Shown: one piece after another, positions 9,727-18,816 of the stretch
Numbering within the stretch: the first letter of the stretch is position 1
How the letters are laid out: the number at the start of each line of letters is the position of its first letter
DNA from: NORP240 sp942492445
GTDB taxonomy: Bacteria > Pseudomonadota > Gammaproteobacteria > Pseudomonadales > Pseudohongiellaceae
Length of the DNA: 64,000 nucleotides
Direction of reading: 5' to 3'
Assembly: GCA_942492445.1 (NCBI GenBank)
Contig: CALOEW010000049.1
Coordinates: forward strand, 33,694-97,693
Notes under the pieces: model-generated
What the model was told of the DNA's origin: nothing
What the model saw: the letters and a program-made list of their open reading frames with translations, nothing else
The model's database searches: none
Made by a program: the position numbers and the translations under genes

Positions 9727-10500
9727 ATGTCCACAACCCGCCTCACCCCCGAGTTCCTACTCTGGCACCTGTACCTGCCCCTGGCGGTGCTGATACTGAC
9801 ATTGCTGGTCGTTGCCTGGTCTGGCCTGGACCTTCATCTGGCGGACCTGATATACCGACTCTCCGGTAACCAGTGGTCGTTGCGGTCTGCCTGGATCACC
9901 AATGACCTGATTCATGAGGCCGGTCGATCCCTGGTTTCCCTGGCGGCGCTGGCAATACTAGGACTCTGGCTGGGAAGTTACCTCGTTCCCGGCCTGCGGT
10001 CCGGTCGCGAGGGCTGGCAGTTCGTGCTGGCTGCCTCCTTGCTGGCGGCCCTGGCGATCAATCTGCTCAAGCGTGTCACCCACATGGACTGCCCCTGGGA
10101 TCTGCTACGGTACGGGGGTGAAGAGCCCTATTTCAGTCTCTTCACACGCCTGCCGCCGGGAAAGGATCCAGGCAGTTGTTTCCCCGCCGGCCACGCCAGC
10201 GCCGGCTGGTCCTGGCTGGCACTGTATTACTGGGCACTCGAGTATCGCAGTAACCTGCGTAAATATCTGCTGGCACTGGTGCTGACGGTCGGATTCGTGT
10301 TCGGTTTTTCCCAGCAGCTGCGGGGCGCCCATTTCATCTCCCATGATCTCTGGACGCTACTGATCTGCTGGACCCAGACCACCGGCGTCTACCTGCTTTT
10401 CTTCCATCGCCCTTATCTGACCAAACTGACACGGAACACTGCCCGCCGGTTCGCCCTGTTGAAAAGTTCTCAACGGGCAGACGACCAGCCAGGCGCCTGA
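9727..10500 (+). CDS. PAP2 superfamily membrane phosphatase, possibly acting on lipid A or undecaprenyl phosphates
   Basis: Integral membrane protein of 257 residues with about six helices. The three acid phosphatase motifs are present in modified form: KRVTHMDCPWDL (motif 1), CFPAGHASAG (motif 2; PAGH for PSGH) and RGAHFISHDLW (motif 3 with catalytic His and Asp). The insertion EEPYFSLFTRLPPGKDPGSC between motifs 1 and 2 is seen in the PAP2 subgroup often found beside eptA. Being divergent from eptA suggests a role in lipid A dephosphorylation, but the substrate cannot be read from sequence. Confidence 0.85.
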   Translation: MSTTRLTPEFLLWHLYLPLAVLILTLLVVAWSGLDLHLADLIYRLSGNQWSLRSAWITNDLIHEAGRSLVSLAALAILGLWLGSYLVPGLRSGREGWQFVLAASLLAALAINLLKRVTHMDCPWDLLRYGGEEPYFSLFTRLPPGKDPGSCFPAGHASAGWSWLALYYWALEYRSNLRKYLLALVLTVGFVFGFSQQLRGAHFISHDLWTLLICWTQTTGVYLLFFHRPYLTKLTRNTARRFALLKSSQRADDQPGA

Positions 10501-11168
10501 ACGGCCATGCGGATTGGCTGACAATCTGCGTTCCTGAATACCGTGATTTCTTCTTTTTCGTTCTCCTTGCACAGCTAGCGTAAGCCGGAGAACTCCAATT
10601 AGTCAGGCACCGATTCCAGGGGATGGTTACAGTTTGCGTCGATAAACACCGGAATAACTATAGCCCCCAATTCCTTGGAATCAGAGAGACGAATGGCTCT
10701 ATCCCCTCCCTTGACAGGGATCCTCTGATTAAGTCCCGCAGAACATTGAGGGGCCTGATCAGAGGTTCCCTAGTGCTCGACCCAGGAAGAACACCGGACT
10801 TTGCGTCAAGCCGAGACTGGTAATTTTTGGAAGCGGTTGCACCTTGTAAACTGGCCGTTCAGGGTGTATGTTTCGAGCGCTCTGCTGGTTTGTATGTTGA
10901 AAGTGTTTTTTCGTGGGTGAACCAGCCACGCTCGATCTTTGTATACTGGTCGTTTCGCATTCAACAGTTACCATGCGTCACTTTATAAGAGGACTGATTC
11001 TGTTGAAGGAATACATTTCAGCTGGTCGCATTCGTGGGGAAGGCGTTGATAGAATTCACGACGAGGCAATCAATAGTGACGTTTCGAATTGGCGCGTTAC
11101 TGAATGCATTTTTGATGCACCCGAATTCGGCTCGAGTACTGAACCGTTAGAAAACTTGTTCAACAATA
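10501..11168. other. Gene-poor interval with one short repeat
   Basis: No supported gene. It holds the minimal inverted-repeat element at 10717-10771. The open frame from about 10913 to 11374 overlaps the next gene by 200 bases and resembles nothing I recognise. Confidence 0.5.
10717..10771. repeat. Minimal MITE-like element, GGAACCTCTGATTAAG family
   Basis: The left arm TCCTCTGATTAAGTCCCGC and right arm CCTGATCAGAGGTTCCC are inverted copies separated by about 20 bases. It is the shortest copy in the window; the full element is at 29319-29582. Confidence 0.7.
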
Positions 11169-12467
11169 ATGATCAGGCAACTGCCTTACTATATTCTCCC
11201 GAAATCCTTAATTGCCTGGATACGACGCTATCTGCTAGTGCCCGCGAGACGAAAATACGGCCGCCAGATCCCTGTCGCCATGATCACAGGAACCTGCGGG
11301 AAAACCACGACTACTCGTATGTTGGCCTATATCCTGGCTGCCAGTGGTCAGAAAGTCGGATTCACTTCCACTGATGGCATCGTGATAAATGGCGAGCAGA
11401 TCTGTCACGAGGACTCATCCGGCTACAAAGGGGCAAAAAGGGTTATTAATGACAGGAATATTTCAGTGGCAGTGCTGGAAATTGCCAGGGGTGATCTGAT
11501 TCGATTCGGGCTTTATCGGGATAGATGCCAGGCAGCGGCAATGCTGAACGTAGGTCGAGAACAGATTGAAATTGATGGCATCGACACGCTTGAACAAATG
11601 GCACAATTGAAAAAGCAGGTAATCGATGCATCCACTGGAACTGTCGTGCTGAATGCCGATGACCCGCAATGTGCCCGTTTCGTGGATCTTTATCCCAGCG
11701 ATCGACTGACGCTGTTCTCCATGAATGAAGACAACACCATTATCACCCAACACCTGGAAAAAAATGGGACCGCCTATGTTGTGAGTCAAACCGAAACCGG
11801 AGATATCATTCAGCGCATTGATGGCAAAAACAGGGAGACCCTGTTGGCCATCAGCGATCTGCCCGCCTGTGCAAACGGCCTGTTTCGCCAGAACATTGCC
11901 AACGCCATGGCGGCTGCCGCACTTGCAGAAGGGATGCAGGTGTCCCGCAACAATATTCGCAAAGCACTTGGGAATTTTGACAGCAGCCTGGAACTTTCAT
12001 TTGGCCGATGCAACCTTATCAATGGCTACTCACAACGTATTCTCTTCGATCGTGCTATCTCGGTACCCGCCTGCGAGAGTATCGTCTCATGCCTGCGGAA
12101 TGTTCCCGTGGATGGCAACAGGATCTGTATACTACATGGCGTCGGTAATCGCCCCGACTGGACTTATCATGAAATGGGCGAGTTACTGGGCCCCTGTTTC
12201 GATCTGGTAATCTGTTTTGATTCAGAATTGTATTGCCGGGGTCGACTACCCGGAGAGGTACCCCAGGCGCTCAGGGCCGGTTTTCTGAAAGGCGGCGTGG
12301 CGGCTGACTGCATTTACGTCACTCCGGATAGAAAAAGCGCATTCGATGCTCTGTCCCGGATCGTCAAGGAGAATGACCTGGTAGCCATATTCATGGCTGA
12401 GCACAATCAGGAAAAACTATCGTCTCTACTGGAGAACAGTCTTGCGCAGTTTGCGGTCAAGCACTGA
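11169..12467 (+). CDS. Mur ligase family protein resembling the C-terminal half of cyanophycin synthetase
   Basis: ATP-dependent amide ligase fold, 432 residues. The P-loop MITGTCGKTTTTRMLAYIL is at residues 37-56, followed by VGFTSTDGIVINGEQI, an AVLEIARGDLIRFGL segment, MLNVGREQIEIDGIDTL and VLNADDPQC. These match the order and wording of the Mur-ligase half of CphA, where the second residue block is usually AVLETARGGILREGL. The ATP-grasp half of CphA is absent. A stop codon seven codons upstream fixes the start near 11169, which has no clear ribosome site. It precedes a PP-loop ATPase and faces an ATP-grasp gene, so a role in making an amino-acid-containing polymer or small molecule is inferred, not shown. 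Confidence 0.75.
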   Translation: MIRQLPYYILPKSLIAWIRRYLLVPARRKYGRQIPVAMITGTCGKTTTTRMLAYILAASGQKVGFTSTDGIVINGEQICHEDSSGYKGAKRVINDRNISVAVLEIARGDLIRFGLYRDRCQAAAMLNVGREQIEIDGIDTLEQMAQLKKQVIDASTGTVVLNADDPQCARFVDLYPSDRLTLFSMNEDNTIITQHLEKNGTAYVVSQTETGDIIQRIDGKNRETLLAISDLPACANGLFRQNIANAMAAAALAEGMQVSRNNIRKALGNFDSSLELSFGRCNLINGYSQRILFDRAISVPACESIVSCLRNVPVDGNRICILHGVGNRPDWTYHEMGELLGPCFDLVICFDSELYCRGRLPGEVPQALRAGFLKGGVAADCIYVTPDRKSAFDALSRIVKENDLVAIFMAEHNQEKLSSLLENSLAQFAVKH

Positions 12468-12707
12468 CAAGGCACCAAGTAGATCAGTAAGAAACTGGAA
12501 TTAGTGCATGCTGATCAGTGAAATTCAGATAATCCGCCATCCTGCCTGCATTTATACCAGGGCCAGCATTGGCGTTTACCCACTATGGTTTCGCCATAGC
12601 GATATGTCTGCAGATACTGAACGCTGAATGATGCATCACCGTTTCGATATCAGCACTCCGCCTGCCATGTTACTGGTGAAGATATCGAGGTTCACGATAA
12701 CTACACC

Positions 12708-13766
12708 GTGTCTGAGAAGCTTCTGCAAACTATCCCGGAAATTCAGATCATTTTCAATTCCTGGAATCCAATTTTCAAAATTATCAATATACAGGCAAAG
12801 GGCGCCAGTAACGGAACACCGACAGCCGACTCTGCCACATTCTTTTCGGCCGGTGTTGATTCGCTTTATACCGCGATCAAGCACAGGGATTCGCTGCAAG
12901 CGTTAATCCTTATCAACGGCTTTGACTTCAATATGGAGACCGACGTCTGGAGCAGCATGGTTGCCAGAAACAATGAAATCGCGCAACTGCTGGGCAAGCG
13001 ATTGATTCTGGTTGAAACCAATCTGAAGGAATTCACTTCGTGGTTTAACATGGCGCGCTATGTCAATTTCGGGGCTTCGCTGGCGACAGTCGCCCAGTTA
13101 CTGAATTTTGGAAGAGTCCATATAAGCGGCCATGATACTTTCGAAAAAATCAGTCCTGCCGGCGCGCATCCTGTTGTTGATCCCCTGTGGTCTACAGAAA
13201 AATGCGCTATCTGCCACACTGGCCTGGAATCGGATCGAACCGGAAAAATTGCGTTAATCTCGAAGCAACCCGAATTGCTGGAAAAACTGTGGGTCTGTTG
13301 GAAAGATCCACGTGAAAACTGTGGCAAATGCTCCAAGTGCATTCGTTCCTACGTGGCAATGAGATTGTGTGGAATTGATGATTTCAAATTCAGCAGCCAG
13401 ATTCATCTATCTGACATCAGCAAGCAGGTCATCGAGGATGATGAAAGACTGTCATTCTTCGAGTATTTCAGAAGGGATGCCCAGGAACGGGAAATGCCTC
13501 AACTGGTCCGGGCTCTTGATAAGGCCATCATGAAATACAAGACAAGGCGGTACTTTCTTGAAATTGATAAATGCCTGTTCCGCTCAAAGCTAGGCCGACT
13601 GAGAAATCTGATCAAGCAGGAAGACAGTGACCTTACCGATATTAACCTGTTTCGCAGGCACTCTGACCAGAAGATGCTGGACGCGTTGCTGACACGTCAT
13701 CAACAGGATACCCCTGTTGAAAGCCAGGAACTTATTGGCTCGGTCTTAACCGACACTGTTCAATGA
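12708..13766 (+). CDS. PP-loop (QueC-like / N-type ATP pyrophosphatase) protein, probably 5'-frameshifted
   Basis: 352 residues from a GTG. The pyrophosphate loop FFSAGVDSLYTAIKH (SxGxDS) is near residue 47, and a zinc-knuckle-like cysteine set follows: CAICHTG and later CGKCSKCIRSYV. This arrangement is that of QueC-like adenylating enzymes, which activate a carboxylate or carbonyl with ATP. The natural start is probably further up: from the ATG at 12508 another frame reads MLISEIQIIRHPACIYTRAS up to a stop at 12627, and the residues just before the GTG (GEDIEVHDNYTV) look conserved. A one-base shift near 12620-12680 would join them. Substrate unknown; the neighbours suggest it belongs with the Mur ligase gene. 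Confidence 0.7.
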   Translation: MSEKLLQTIPEIQIIFNSWNPIFKIINIQAKGASNGTPTADSATFFSAGVDSLYTAIKHRDSLQALILINGFDFNMETDVWSSMVARNNEIAQLLGKRLILVETNLKEFTSWFNMARYVNFGASLATVAQLLNFGRVHISGHDTFEKISPAGAHPVVDPLWSTEKCAICHTGLESDRTGKIALISKQPELLEKLWVCWKDPRENCGKCSKCIRSYVAMRLCGIDDFKFSSQIHLSDISKQVIEDDERLSFFEYFRRDAQEREMPQLVRALDKAIMKYKTRRYFLEIDKCLFRSKLGRLRNLIKQEDSDLTDINLFRRHSDQKMLDALLTRHQQDTPVESQELIGSVLTDTVQ

Positions 13767-13813
13767 CAGTTGTTAGTCAGTTTCAAACTCAGCGGCAGCC
13801 TCAATAACCTTCA

Positions 13814-13880
13814 GGGGAACCTCTGATCAAGTCCCACAATACCCTGCGGGAGTCTGTGGGACGTAGTCACAGGCTCCCTG
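13814..13880. repeat. MITE-like copy overlapping the 3' end of the ATP-grasp gene
   Basis: GGGGAACCTCTGATCAAGTCC begins the copy as family arm, and an inverted arm ends at GGCTCCCTGG. The stop codon (13867-13869) and last codons of the neighbouring ATP-grasp gene lie inside this repeat. Confidence 0.65.
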
Positions 13881-15141
13881 GATTCTTTCCATCGATCCAC
13901 TGACGGTAAATATCTGGAAATCGTGTCGCCCCCATGGCGACCCTGCCCGGTCGTTCACATAAAATAAAGCCAAAGGTAACCTGGGTTTCCACGATGACCG
14001 GACCTTCTTCAGTTATCCCCACATCCCAACCCAGAAAGGCAAATTTCCCGTCAACCTGTTTGTGAGCGGACCGTACAAGATCCAGTGTTTCCTGCCAATA
14101 GGGCAGACGCTTTCCGACAATTATCGCCCCGGTATCAGGATGTTCGGTAAATTCCTCGAAAGATTTGTATTTGTAAACCGCACGACCCAGTGCGCCGGTG
14201 TCGAGGTCAATACCGCTGGCCAACCCTCCCGCGCCAAAATTGTCGGCGACATTTTTCCCGGTCGGCATTTTGAATACCGCCACAATCACCTCCACTGCAC
14301 TGGACGTCGTAATACCGGTTATAATTCGACAGGTACAAAATTGTCCGGTAGCCAGTTCCTGAATGGAATGGTGATTTGTCATTCTAGGCTGCAGCAGAAG
14401 GACTTCCTGTTGACTCAATCTCAGCAGGTGGCGCTCAAGCTGGTCGCGTGTAAACTGTTCCCCACCGGCACTGCGATACTGTCCGTTTCCCGACCAGTCA
14501 TAACGCGCCAGGCCACGACCTTCCAGGCCAAGCACGGGTTTGGCAATAAAGTCGTACTCTGGTAGTTGCAGTATTGCCCCGTTAACGTCACAGATACGCC
14601 CACTTTTGACCAGTCCTAAATCATTGATTACCGGAAAGCCCTTCTCACCCATGGTGTGGTTAAACTCGTGCTTGTCCTGTATGTGACTATCGCTCTTACC
14701 ATTGTTGATAACTCCCAGCAGAGCGGTCATGGAGTTTTCCAGCAAATAGGTATTCGCCTGCCTCACATCCCGGTCACGGAACAATTCAAACAGGTAATAT
14801 ACCTGTGGGCTGGTCCAGTATTGAATTCCAATCCGGAATAGAGATATCAGCTGCCGGGTACGGGGCACATGGAAACGATTGCATATTTCCGCTGCGTGCT
14901 TTCTGTATTGGCTGATGCAGATCAGAACTGCCCGAAAAGGCCACATCAACAGCATTGGGAAGTACAGCAGCCTGGCCAGTATCAGCTGCTTACCGCCATA
15001 GGAGCCGGGGTTATAATACCTGGACTCAATCTGCCTGATAAATTCCAGGTTCGTTCTTGGCTGGCGCCATATCCACACAACCGGAGTTCTGCCCCAGGCG
15101 ACCACGATGGGAGAAAAGAGTCGGTTCAAGAACCTTTTCAT
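13867..15141 (-). CDS. Sugar-transfer-associated ATP-grasp protein
   Basis: 424 residues. The ATP-grasp core shows YDFIAKPVLGLEGRGLARYD (nucleotide-binding lysine and glycine loop), VLLLQPRMTNH, CRIITG and the metal-binding end FLGWDVGITEEGPVIVETQ. The wording GWD(V/I)..T..GPV is characteristic of the ATPgrasp_ST family, found beside glycosyltransferases and cell-surface polymer genes. The N-terminal 130 residues contain hydrophobic segments (LLYFPMLLMWPFRAVLIC) that may attach it to the membrane. It is convergent with the PP-loop gene. ATP-grasp enzymes form amide or thioester bonds from carboxyl phosphates; the acceptor here is unknown. The last codons come from an inserted repeat. Confidence 0.8.
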   Translation of the reverse strand: MKRFLNRLFSPIVVAWGRTPVVWIWRQPRTNLEFIRQIESRYYNPGSYGGKQLILARLLYFPMLLMWPFRAVLICISQYRKHAAEICNRFHVPRTRQLISLFRIGIQYWTSPQVYYLFELFRDRDVRQANTYLLENSMTALLGVINNGKSDSHIQDKHEFNHTMGEKGFPVINDLGLVKSGRICDVNGAILQLPEYDFIAKPVLGLEGRGLARYDWSGNGQYRSAGGEQFTRDQLERHLLRLSQQEVLLLQPRMTNHHSIQELATGQFCTCRIITGITTSSAVEVIVAVFKMPTGKNVADNFGAGGLASGIDLDTGALGRAVYKYKSFEEFTEHPDTGAIIVGKRLPYWQETLDLVRSAHKQVDGKFAFLGWDVGITEEGPVIVETQVTFGFILCERPGRVAMGATRFPDIYRQWIDGKNPGSL

Positions 15142-15236
15142 AGCAACAGCCAGTTATGAATTGTTATTTCAACCCACCCGACGCCAGAGGACATACGCGC
15201 CAGCCGGCGCCGGGGAATTGCAACTCCCGCCTTGTT

Positions 15237-16262
15237 TCAATTACCACTCTGATTTACATCCTGCACGCGGGCGCCGGCGAGAATGCCTGATAAGGCGTAA
15301 TTGCCTTCATGGCAGGCGTATTCGTAAAGTTTCTCCTCGGTCGGTCGCATCGAGACTTCACCGCTCCAGGGCTGAGTGTAGGCCTCATCGTCTTCAATGG
15401 TGAACTGGTAGACGATCTCGTCGGCGGACACACGGGTAAATCGTTCGATCACTCTGGCCTCGGGGGGGACATACAAAGTGTGTTGAACCGCAAGTCGAAA
15501 ACTTTGAACCGGATGAAAATTGACTGTCTCCACTACCAGAGTATCCCCATCCCAGTGGCCGATGGAATCTCCCATCCAGGGATTGTAGATTTCATCGAGG
15601 TGTTCACTGTTGAGACGGATTATGCGCGCATCGTGATTCATCTCCGCCAGGATCATGACATAATCGGGAGTCTGCACGATCTGATAGTGATTGTTGTAAA
15701 GAACCGGCAACATGGGTGGCCCCGCGGTTGAACCAAAACCAACCAGGCATCGTTCGGCCAGGGGTCTTTGTTCTGGGCCGTCATAATTTCTTAATCCGGC
15801 CAAATAGTTGGCAAAAGCAGTCGTGGCTTCCGGAGTATAAGGAATCTGGCCATCCTCGGGGCTGACTATTATAGAGGTTCGATACTCGCCTCTCACCGTC
15901 ATTAATCTGGTCCCCGGATCTATCCAGAAAGTATTGTAGCCGGCATTGGAATTGCCATCGGTAGGCGCCCCCCGGTTGGGGTCACTGGGCCTGCTATCCC
16001 GCTCACCACCGACGTTGAGTGGAGCGGTTCGTTCCAGGCGGCCTGCTTCATCTGAATTAACAATCAATTGCTGACCTAGCGCCTGATTGCGTTCCAGGGT
16101 GGTAATAGTGGCGTTAGTCCAAACGCCCTGCAGATCGGGAGCACCGTAACTGGTGCGAGGCAGACCCATTTCGTCTGCGGCAAACAGTGGGTTTCCCGTT
16201 AGCCCGGCCGACATGACAGCTATTAAGGTGAATGCCTTAACTGTTTTTTTGGTCATAATCAT
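15237..16262 (-). CDS. Exported protein of unknown function with WDGDTLVVET motif
   Basis: 341 residues with a signal peptide ending at GNPLFAADE. It belongs to a widespread but uncharacterised group of exported proteins recognised by YGAPDLQGVWTN near the mature start, IYNPWMGDSIGHWDGDTLVVETVNF in the middle and YEYACHEGNYALSGILAGAR at the end. An AGGAG precedes the ATG at 16262. No catalytic motif is evident. Such genes are often expanded in marine and soil bacteria with many PQQ and NHL proteins, as here. Confidence 0.7.
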   Translation of the reverse strand: MIMTKKTVKAFTLIAVMSAGLTGNPLFAADEMGLPRTSYGAPDLQGVWTNATITTLERNQALGQQLIVNSDEAGRLERTAPLNVGGERDSRPSDPNRGAPTDGNSNAGYNTFWIDPGTRLMTVRGEYRTSIIVSPEDGQIPYTPEATTAFANYLAGLRNYDGPEQRPLAERCLVGFGSTAGPPMLPVLYNNHYQIVQTPDYVMILAEMNHDARIIRLNSEHLDEIYNPWMGDSIGHWDGDTLVVETVNFHPVQSFRLAVQHTLYVPPEARVIERFTRVSADEIVYQFTIEDDEAYTQPWSGEVSMRPTEEKLYEYACHEGNYALSGILAGARVQDVNQSGN

Positions 16263-16334
16263 TGCTCTCCTGTTTTTGGGTTGGATCGCTGGTCGGATAG
16301 TTTTTCAATGGATAGTCTATGGAATCACATTCTA

Positions 16335-16352
16335 AGGAACCTCTGATTAAGT
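16335..16352 (+). repeat. Solo arm of the GGAACCTCTGATTAAG repeat
   Basis: GGAACCTCTGATTAAGTCC matches the terminal arm of the element at 29319. No partner arm is seen nearby. Confidence 0.6.
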
Positions 16353-16482
16353 CCATACGGCCCGCATAAGCGGAGGCGGTATAACGTTAATTCTGTAAAC
16401 TCCCTGGGGTTCGACGTGCCAAGCCATCGGGCTATTCTTCTAAAAGCAAAAGTGACGTCTTGCAACCACGAGAAAAGGCAAA

Positions 16483-16608
16483 ATGGTTCAGCACCTTGAG
16501 AATAAACCTATTGGTGACGCAGTGGAACTGCTGAAAGCAAATGGAACTGATGGATTGGCAGCGGCGGTGACTGCACTGATCAATTCGGCAATATCGGAGA
16601 GACTATGA
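16483..16608 (+). pseudogene. N-terminal remnant of an IS256 (mutator-type) transposase
   Basis: A 41-codon frame reads IGDAVELLKANGTDGLAAAV and ALINSAISERL. This resembles the start of IS256-family transposases (ELL...G.DGL..A...L...A...ER). The frame ends in an ATGA overlap with the methyltransferase start, so the rest of the transposase has been deleted or replaced. Confidence 0.55.
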
Positions 16609-17204
16609 CCCCGTTAGACACGGCCAATGCTTACGACCAGATTACTTACCTTTGGAACAATGAGACCTTCAACCGGAGGAATGGAATAGAGCAGCATAAA
16701 AAGGCGATTGGATTCGTACAACGACGCACGGCGGCGCTTGATGTCGGGTGTGGCTGCACCGGGAGGTTTATCGATCTTCTTCTGTCTGAAGGGTTTACTC
16801 CCGAGGGAGTTGATGTATCTGAACAAATGATAAGGCTGGCACGGGACAGGCATCCAGAGATCAATTTTTATCACCAGGATATCTGTGAGTGGGGGCCGCC
16901 TGGAGAATATGACTTCATTTCGGCTTGGGACAGCCTCTGGCATGTCCCCCTTGACCAACAGGAAAATGTGGTCAGAAAGCTGATAAGTAGTCTGGGTGAC
17001 AACGGCGTGCTGATATTTTCTTTTGGTGGCACCGATTCGAAAGGTGAAAAGACAGACGATTTTATGGGCCCTGAGATGTACTATGCATCACTTGGAGTCA
17101 ATGGGTATTTGAGCCTGTTAATCCAATCGGGGTGCCTGTGCAGGCATCTTGAATACGATCAGCATCCTGAACAGCATTCCTACATCATCGTTCAAAAAGC
17201 CTGA
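16605..17204 (+). CDS. Class I SAM-dependent methyltransferase
   Basis: 199 residues. Motif I is AALDVGCGCTGRFIDLL, the acidic residue ending strand 2 is in EGVDVSEQMIRLAR, and DFISAWDSLWHVPLD forms motif II/III. The substrate is not apparent. The ATG overlaps the stop of a transposase remnant; GGAGAG lies just upstream, so expression is plausible. A short N-terminal extension may have been lost at the junction. Confidence 0.8.
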   Translation: MTPLDTANAYDQITYLWNNETFNRRNGIEQHKKAIGFVQRRTAALDVGCGCTGRFIDLLLSEGFTPEGVDVSEQMIRLARDRHPEINFYHQDICEWGPPGEYDFISAWDSLWHVPLDQQENVVRKLISSLGDNGVLIFSFGGTDSKGEKTDDFMGPEMYYASLGVNGYLSLLIQSGCLCRHLEYDQHPEQHSYIIVQKA

Positions 17205-17360
17205 CAACCCAATGCTTTTTCTGGACCGCCAGGCGAGGTCTCCCGCCAGCAAAGGCTTCGGGAATCGGGTTCACAAAGTGGTGCTGGTGCAGGTTTTCCA
17301 GGAATTAGCTTGTAATCGCAGAGTAAATCTGCAAAAGTCACTGAATTCGCAGCAGGTAAG

Positions 17361-17379
17361 GGAACCTCTGATTAAGCCT
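17361..17379 (+). repeat. Solo arm of the GGAACCTCTGATTAAG repeat
   Basis: GGAACCTCTGATTAAGCC copy in the 327-base interval between the methyltransferase and the lipocalin-like gene. Nothing else was recognised there. Confidence 0.6.
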
Positions 17380-17531
17380 GAAAGATTCTCAATAAGTCTT
17401 CGCGATTCTTTTATCATTTCAGAAATAGGGTAGTACTTGAATCGCTGGATCAAGATACTGGCGCATGCCGGTATCTTTCATATGGCTGAAACGTAATCGG
17501 CCATTACAACAATAATATGGAGAATCAAACC

Positions 17532-18017
17532 ATGAAGTACAAATTCTTAAGCGCTCTCGCCGGAAGCATTTTGCTGACCTTTTCCATGACTGCCGCCGCC
17601 CAATCCCTGGTGGGGGTTTGGGAAATGTACGAACAGGAAGCAATCGGCGGACCGGATGCGGGTATCATTACCGTGGCGAACCCCAGGTCCAGGATTCTGA
17701 TTTACACCGAGACCTATTTCAGCTGGGTATTCGATATGTCTCAGGAACCGCGCCCAATGCTGCCGCCGGCGGCGGAGACTTCGGATGCTGAATTCGGAGC
17801 GGTCGCACGCTTTATGAATGTTTCATCTGGCACCTACCAGCGAGTCGGGTCAACGATTATCTACAATCGGACTTCCGCCGTCGCTCCTAATGCCATGGCA
17901 CCCGAGAATCAGCCCTTCATTCGAGAGATCCGAACCCTCACGCCTACGCGGCTGGAAACCCAGGTCACGAATGACCAGGGTATTACCCAGATACTGCGCT
18001 ACTATCGGGCTGAGTAA
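17532..18017 (+). CDS. Secreted lipocalin-like domain protein
   Basis: 161 residues with a signal peptide (MKYKFLSALAGSILLTFSM...AAAQS). The mature part starts LVGVWEMYEQE, the W of the lipocalin-like beta-barrel family, and contains ILIYTETYFSWVFD and the closing TQILRYYRAE. The start at 17532 is set by GGAG at 17519-17522; an in-frame ATG at 17517 would swallow that ribosome site. Ligand and function are unknown. Confidence 0.65.
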   Translation: MKYKFLSALAGSILLTFSMTAAAQSLVGVWEMYEQEAIGGPDAGIITVANPRSRILIYTETYFSWVFDMSQEPRPMLPPAAETSDAEFGAVARFMNVSSGTYQRVGSTIIYNRTSAVAPNAMAPENQPFIREIRTLTPTRLETQVTNDQGITQILRYYRAE

Positions 18018-18249
18018 CGCAGCCGACCCAAACCGCTGTATCTGATCAGTATCGGCCGGGAAGGGGCAGCAGGAATTCGCTCCTTCCCCGGCCACCGCGC
18101 CGTATCTCTACTCTACCCATCGGCATCAGCGCCAGCCTGTTGGTCGCGGTGTGCGGCTGCGAGTGACCGGAGATGCAAGGTCATTTTCAGAGCGCTTAAA
18201 CCGGCCACGAAGCAGAACAGGCTTTGCCCACTGTAGCCCTGCAAACCCT

Positions 18250-18816
18250 TTAGAACAGCAGCGTCAGATTGCGTACAAAACGTGACAGGACAGTCACGTG
18301 CGGGTTGCTTGCGATGACAGTGCCAACCGCACGGATATCCACCGACGCGTTCTGCAACTGTTCGTAGGCAGCTCCCCCCAGGTAACTCAACTGCAATTCT
18401 ACCAGGCGGTTGCGCTGCAGGTTCTCGACACGGATGCGTACCTGGCCACCCTGGCTGCTGTAGTCCACATCAGGGGATTGACGCCGCTCAGCGCTGGCGA
18501 CGATGTCTACCGTATTGCTGCTGAACCGCGATGGTTCCGGCGCATTGTACAGGCTGACTTCGATTGCCGGCTGGGGATTGATTCCGGTATTCCCCAACCT
18601 GATCCCATAAACCGTAAGGCAGTTTGTGGAGGGACCGGCGTCTCTGCGCAGCATTCCGGCGCACGTCGTCGATTGCACGCCAGCGCTGTAGGACAATTCG
18701 TCCCTGGCAGCGAACAGTAGGTTGTACGCAGTGGGAAAAATCAGTGCCAGCGCGACAACAATTCCCACCCAAAGCAGAGCCTTGGGGACAGGAAGTTTTC
18801 CAGTCAGAGAGCTCAT
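18250..18816 (-). CDS. Membrane-anchored hypothetical protein
   Basis: 188 residues with one N-terminal helix (ALLWVGIVVALALIFPTAY) and an extracytoplasmic part containing two cysteines (TTCAGML, TNCLTVYGI) that could form a disulfide. The remainder looks beta-rich (YGIRLGNTGINPQPAIEVSLY), reminiscent of a small immunoglobulin-like fold. I do not recognise a family. Confidence 0.5.
   Translation of the reverse strand: MSSLTGKLPVPKALLWVGIVVALALIFPTAYNLLFAARDELSYSAGVQSTTCAGMLRRDAGPSTNCLTVYGIRLGNTGINPQPAIEVSLYNAPEPSRFSSNTVDIVASAERRQSPDVDYSSQGGQVRIRVENLQRNRLVELQLSYLGGAAYEQLQNASVDIRAVGTVIASNPHVTVLSRFVRNLTLLF

Noticed and set aside
10913..11374. Open frame of 153 codons before the Mur ligase gene
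   Set aside because: It overlaps the clear Mur ligase start by 200 bases, has no ribosome site and matches no family I know.
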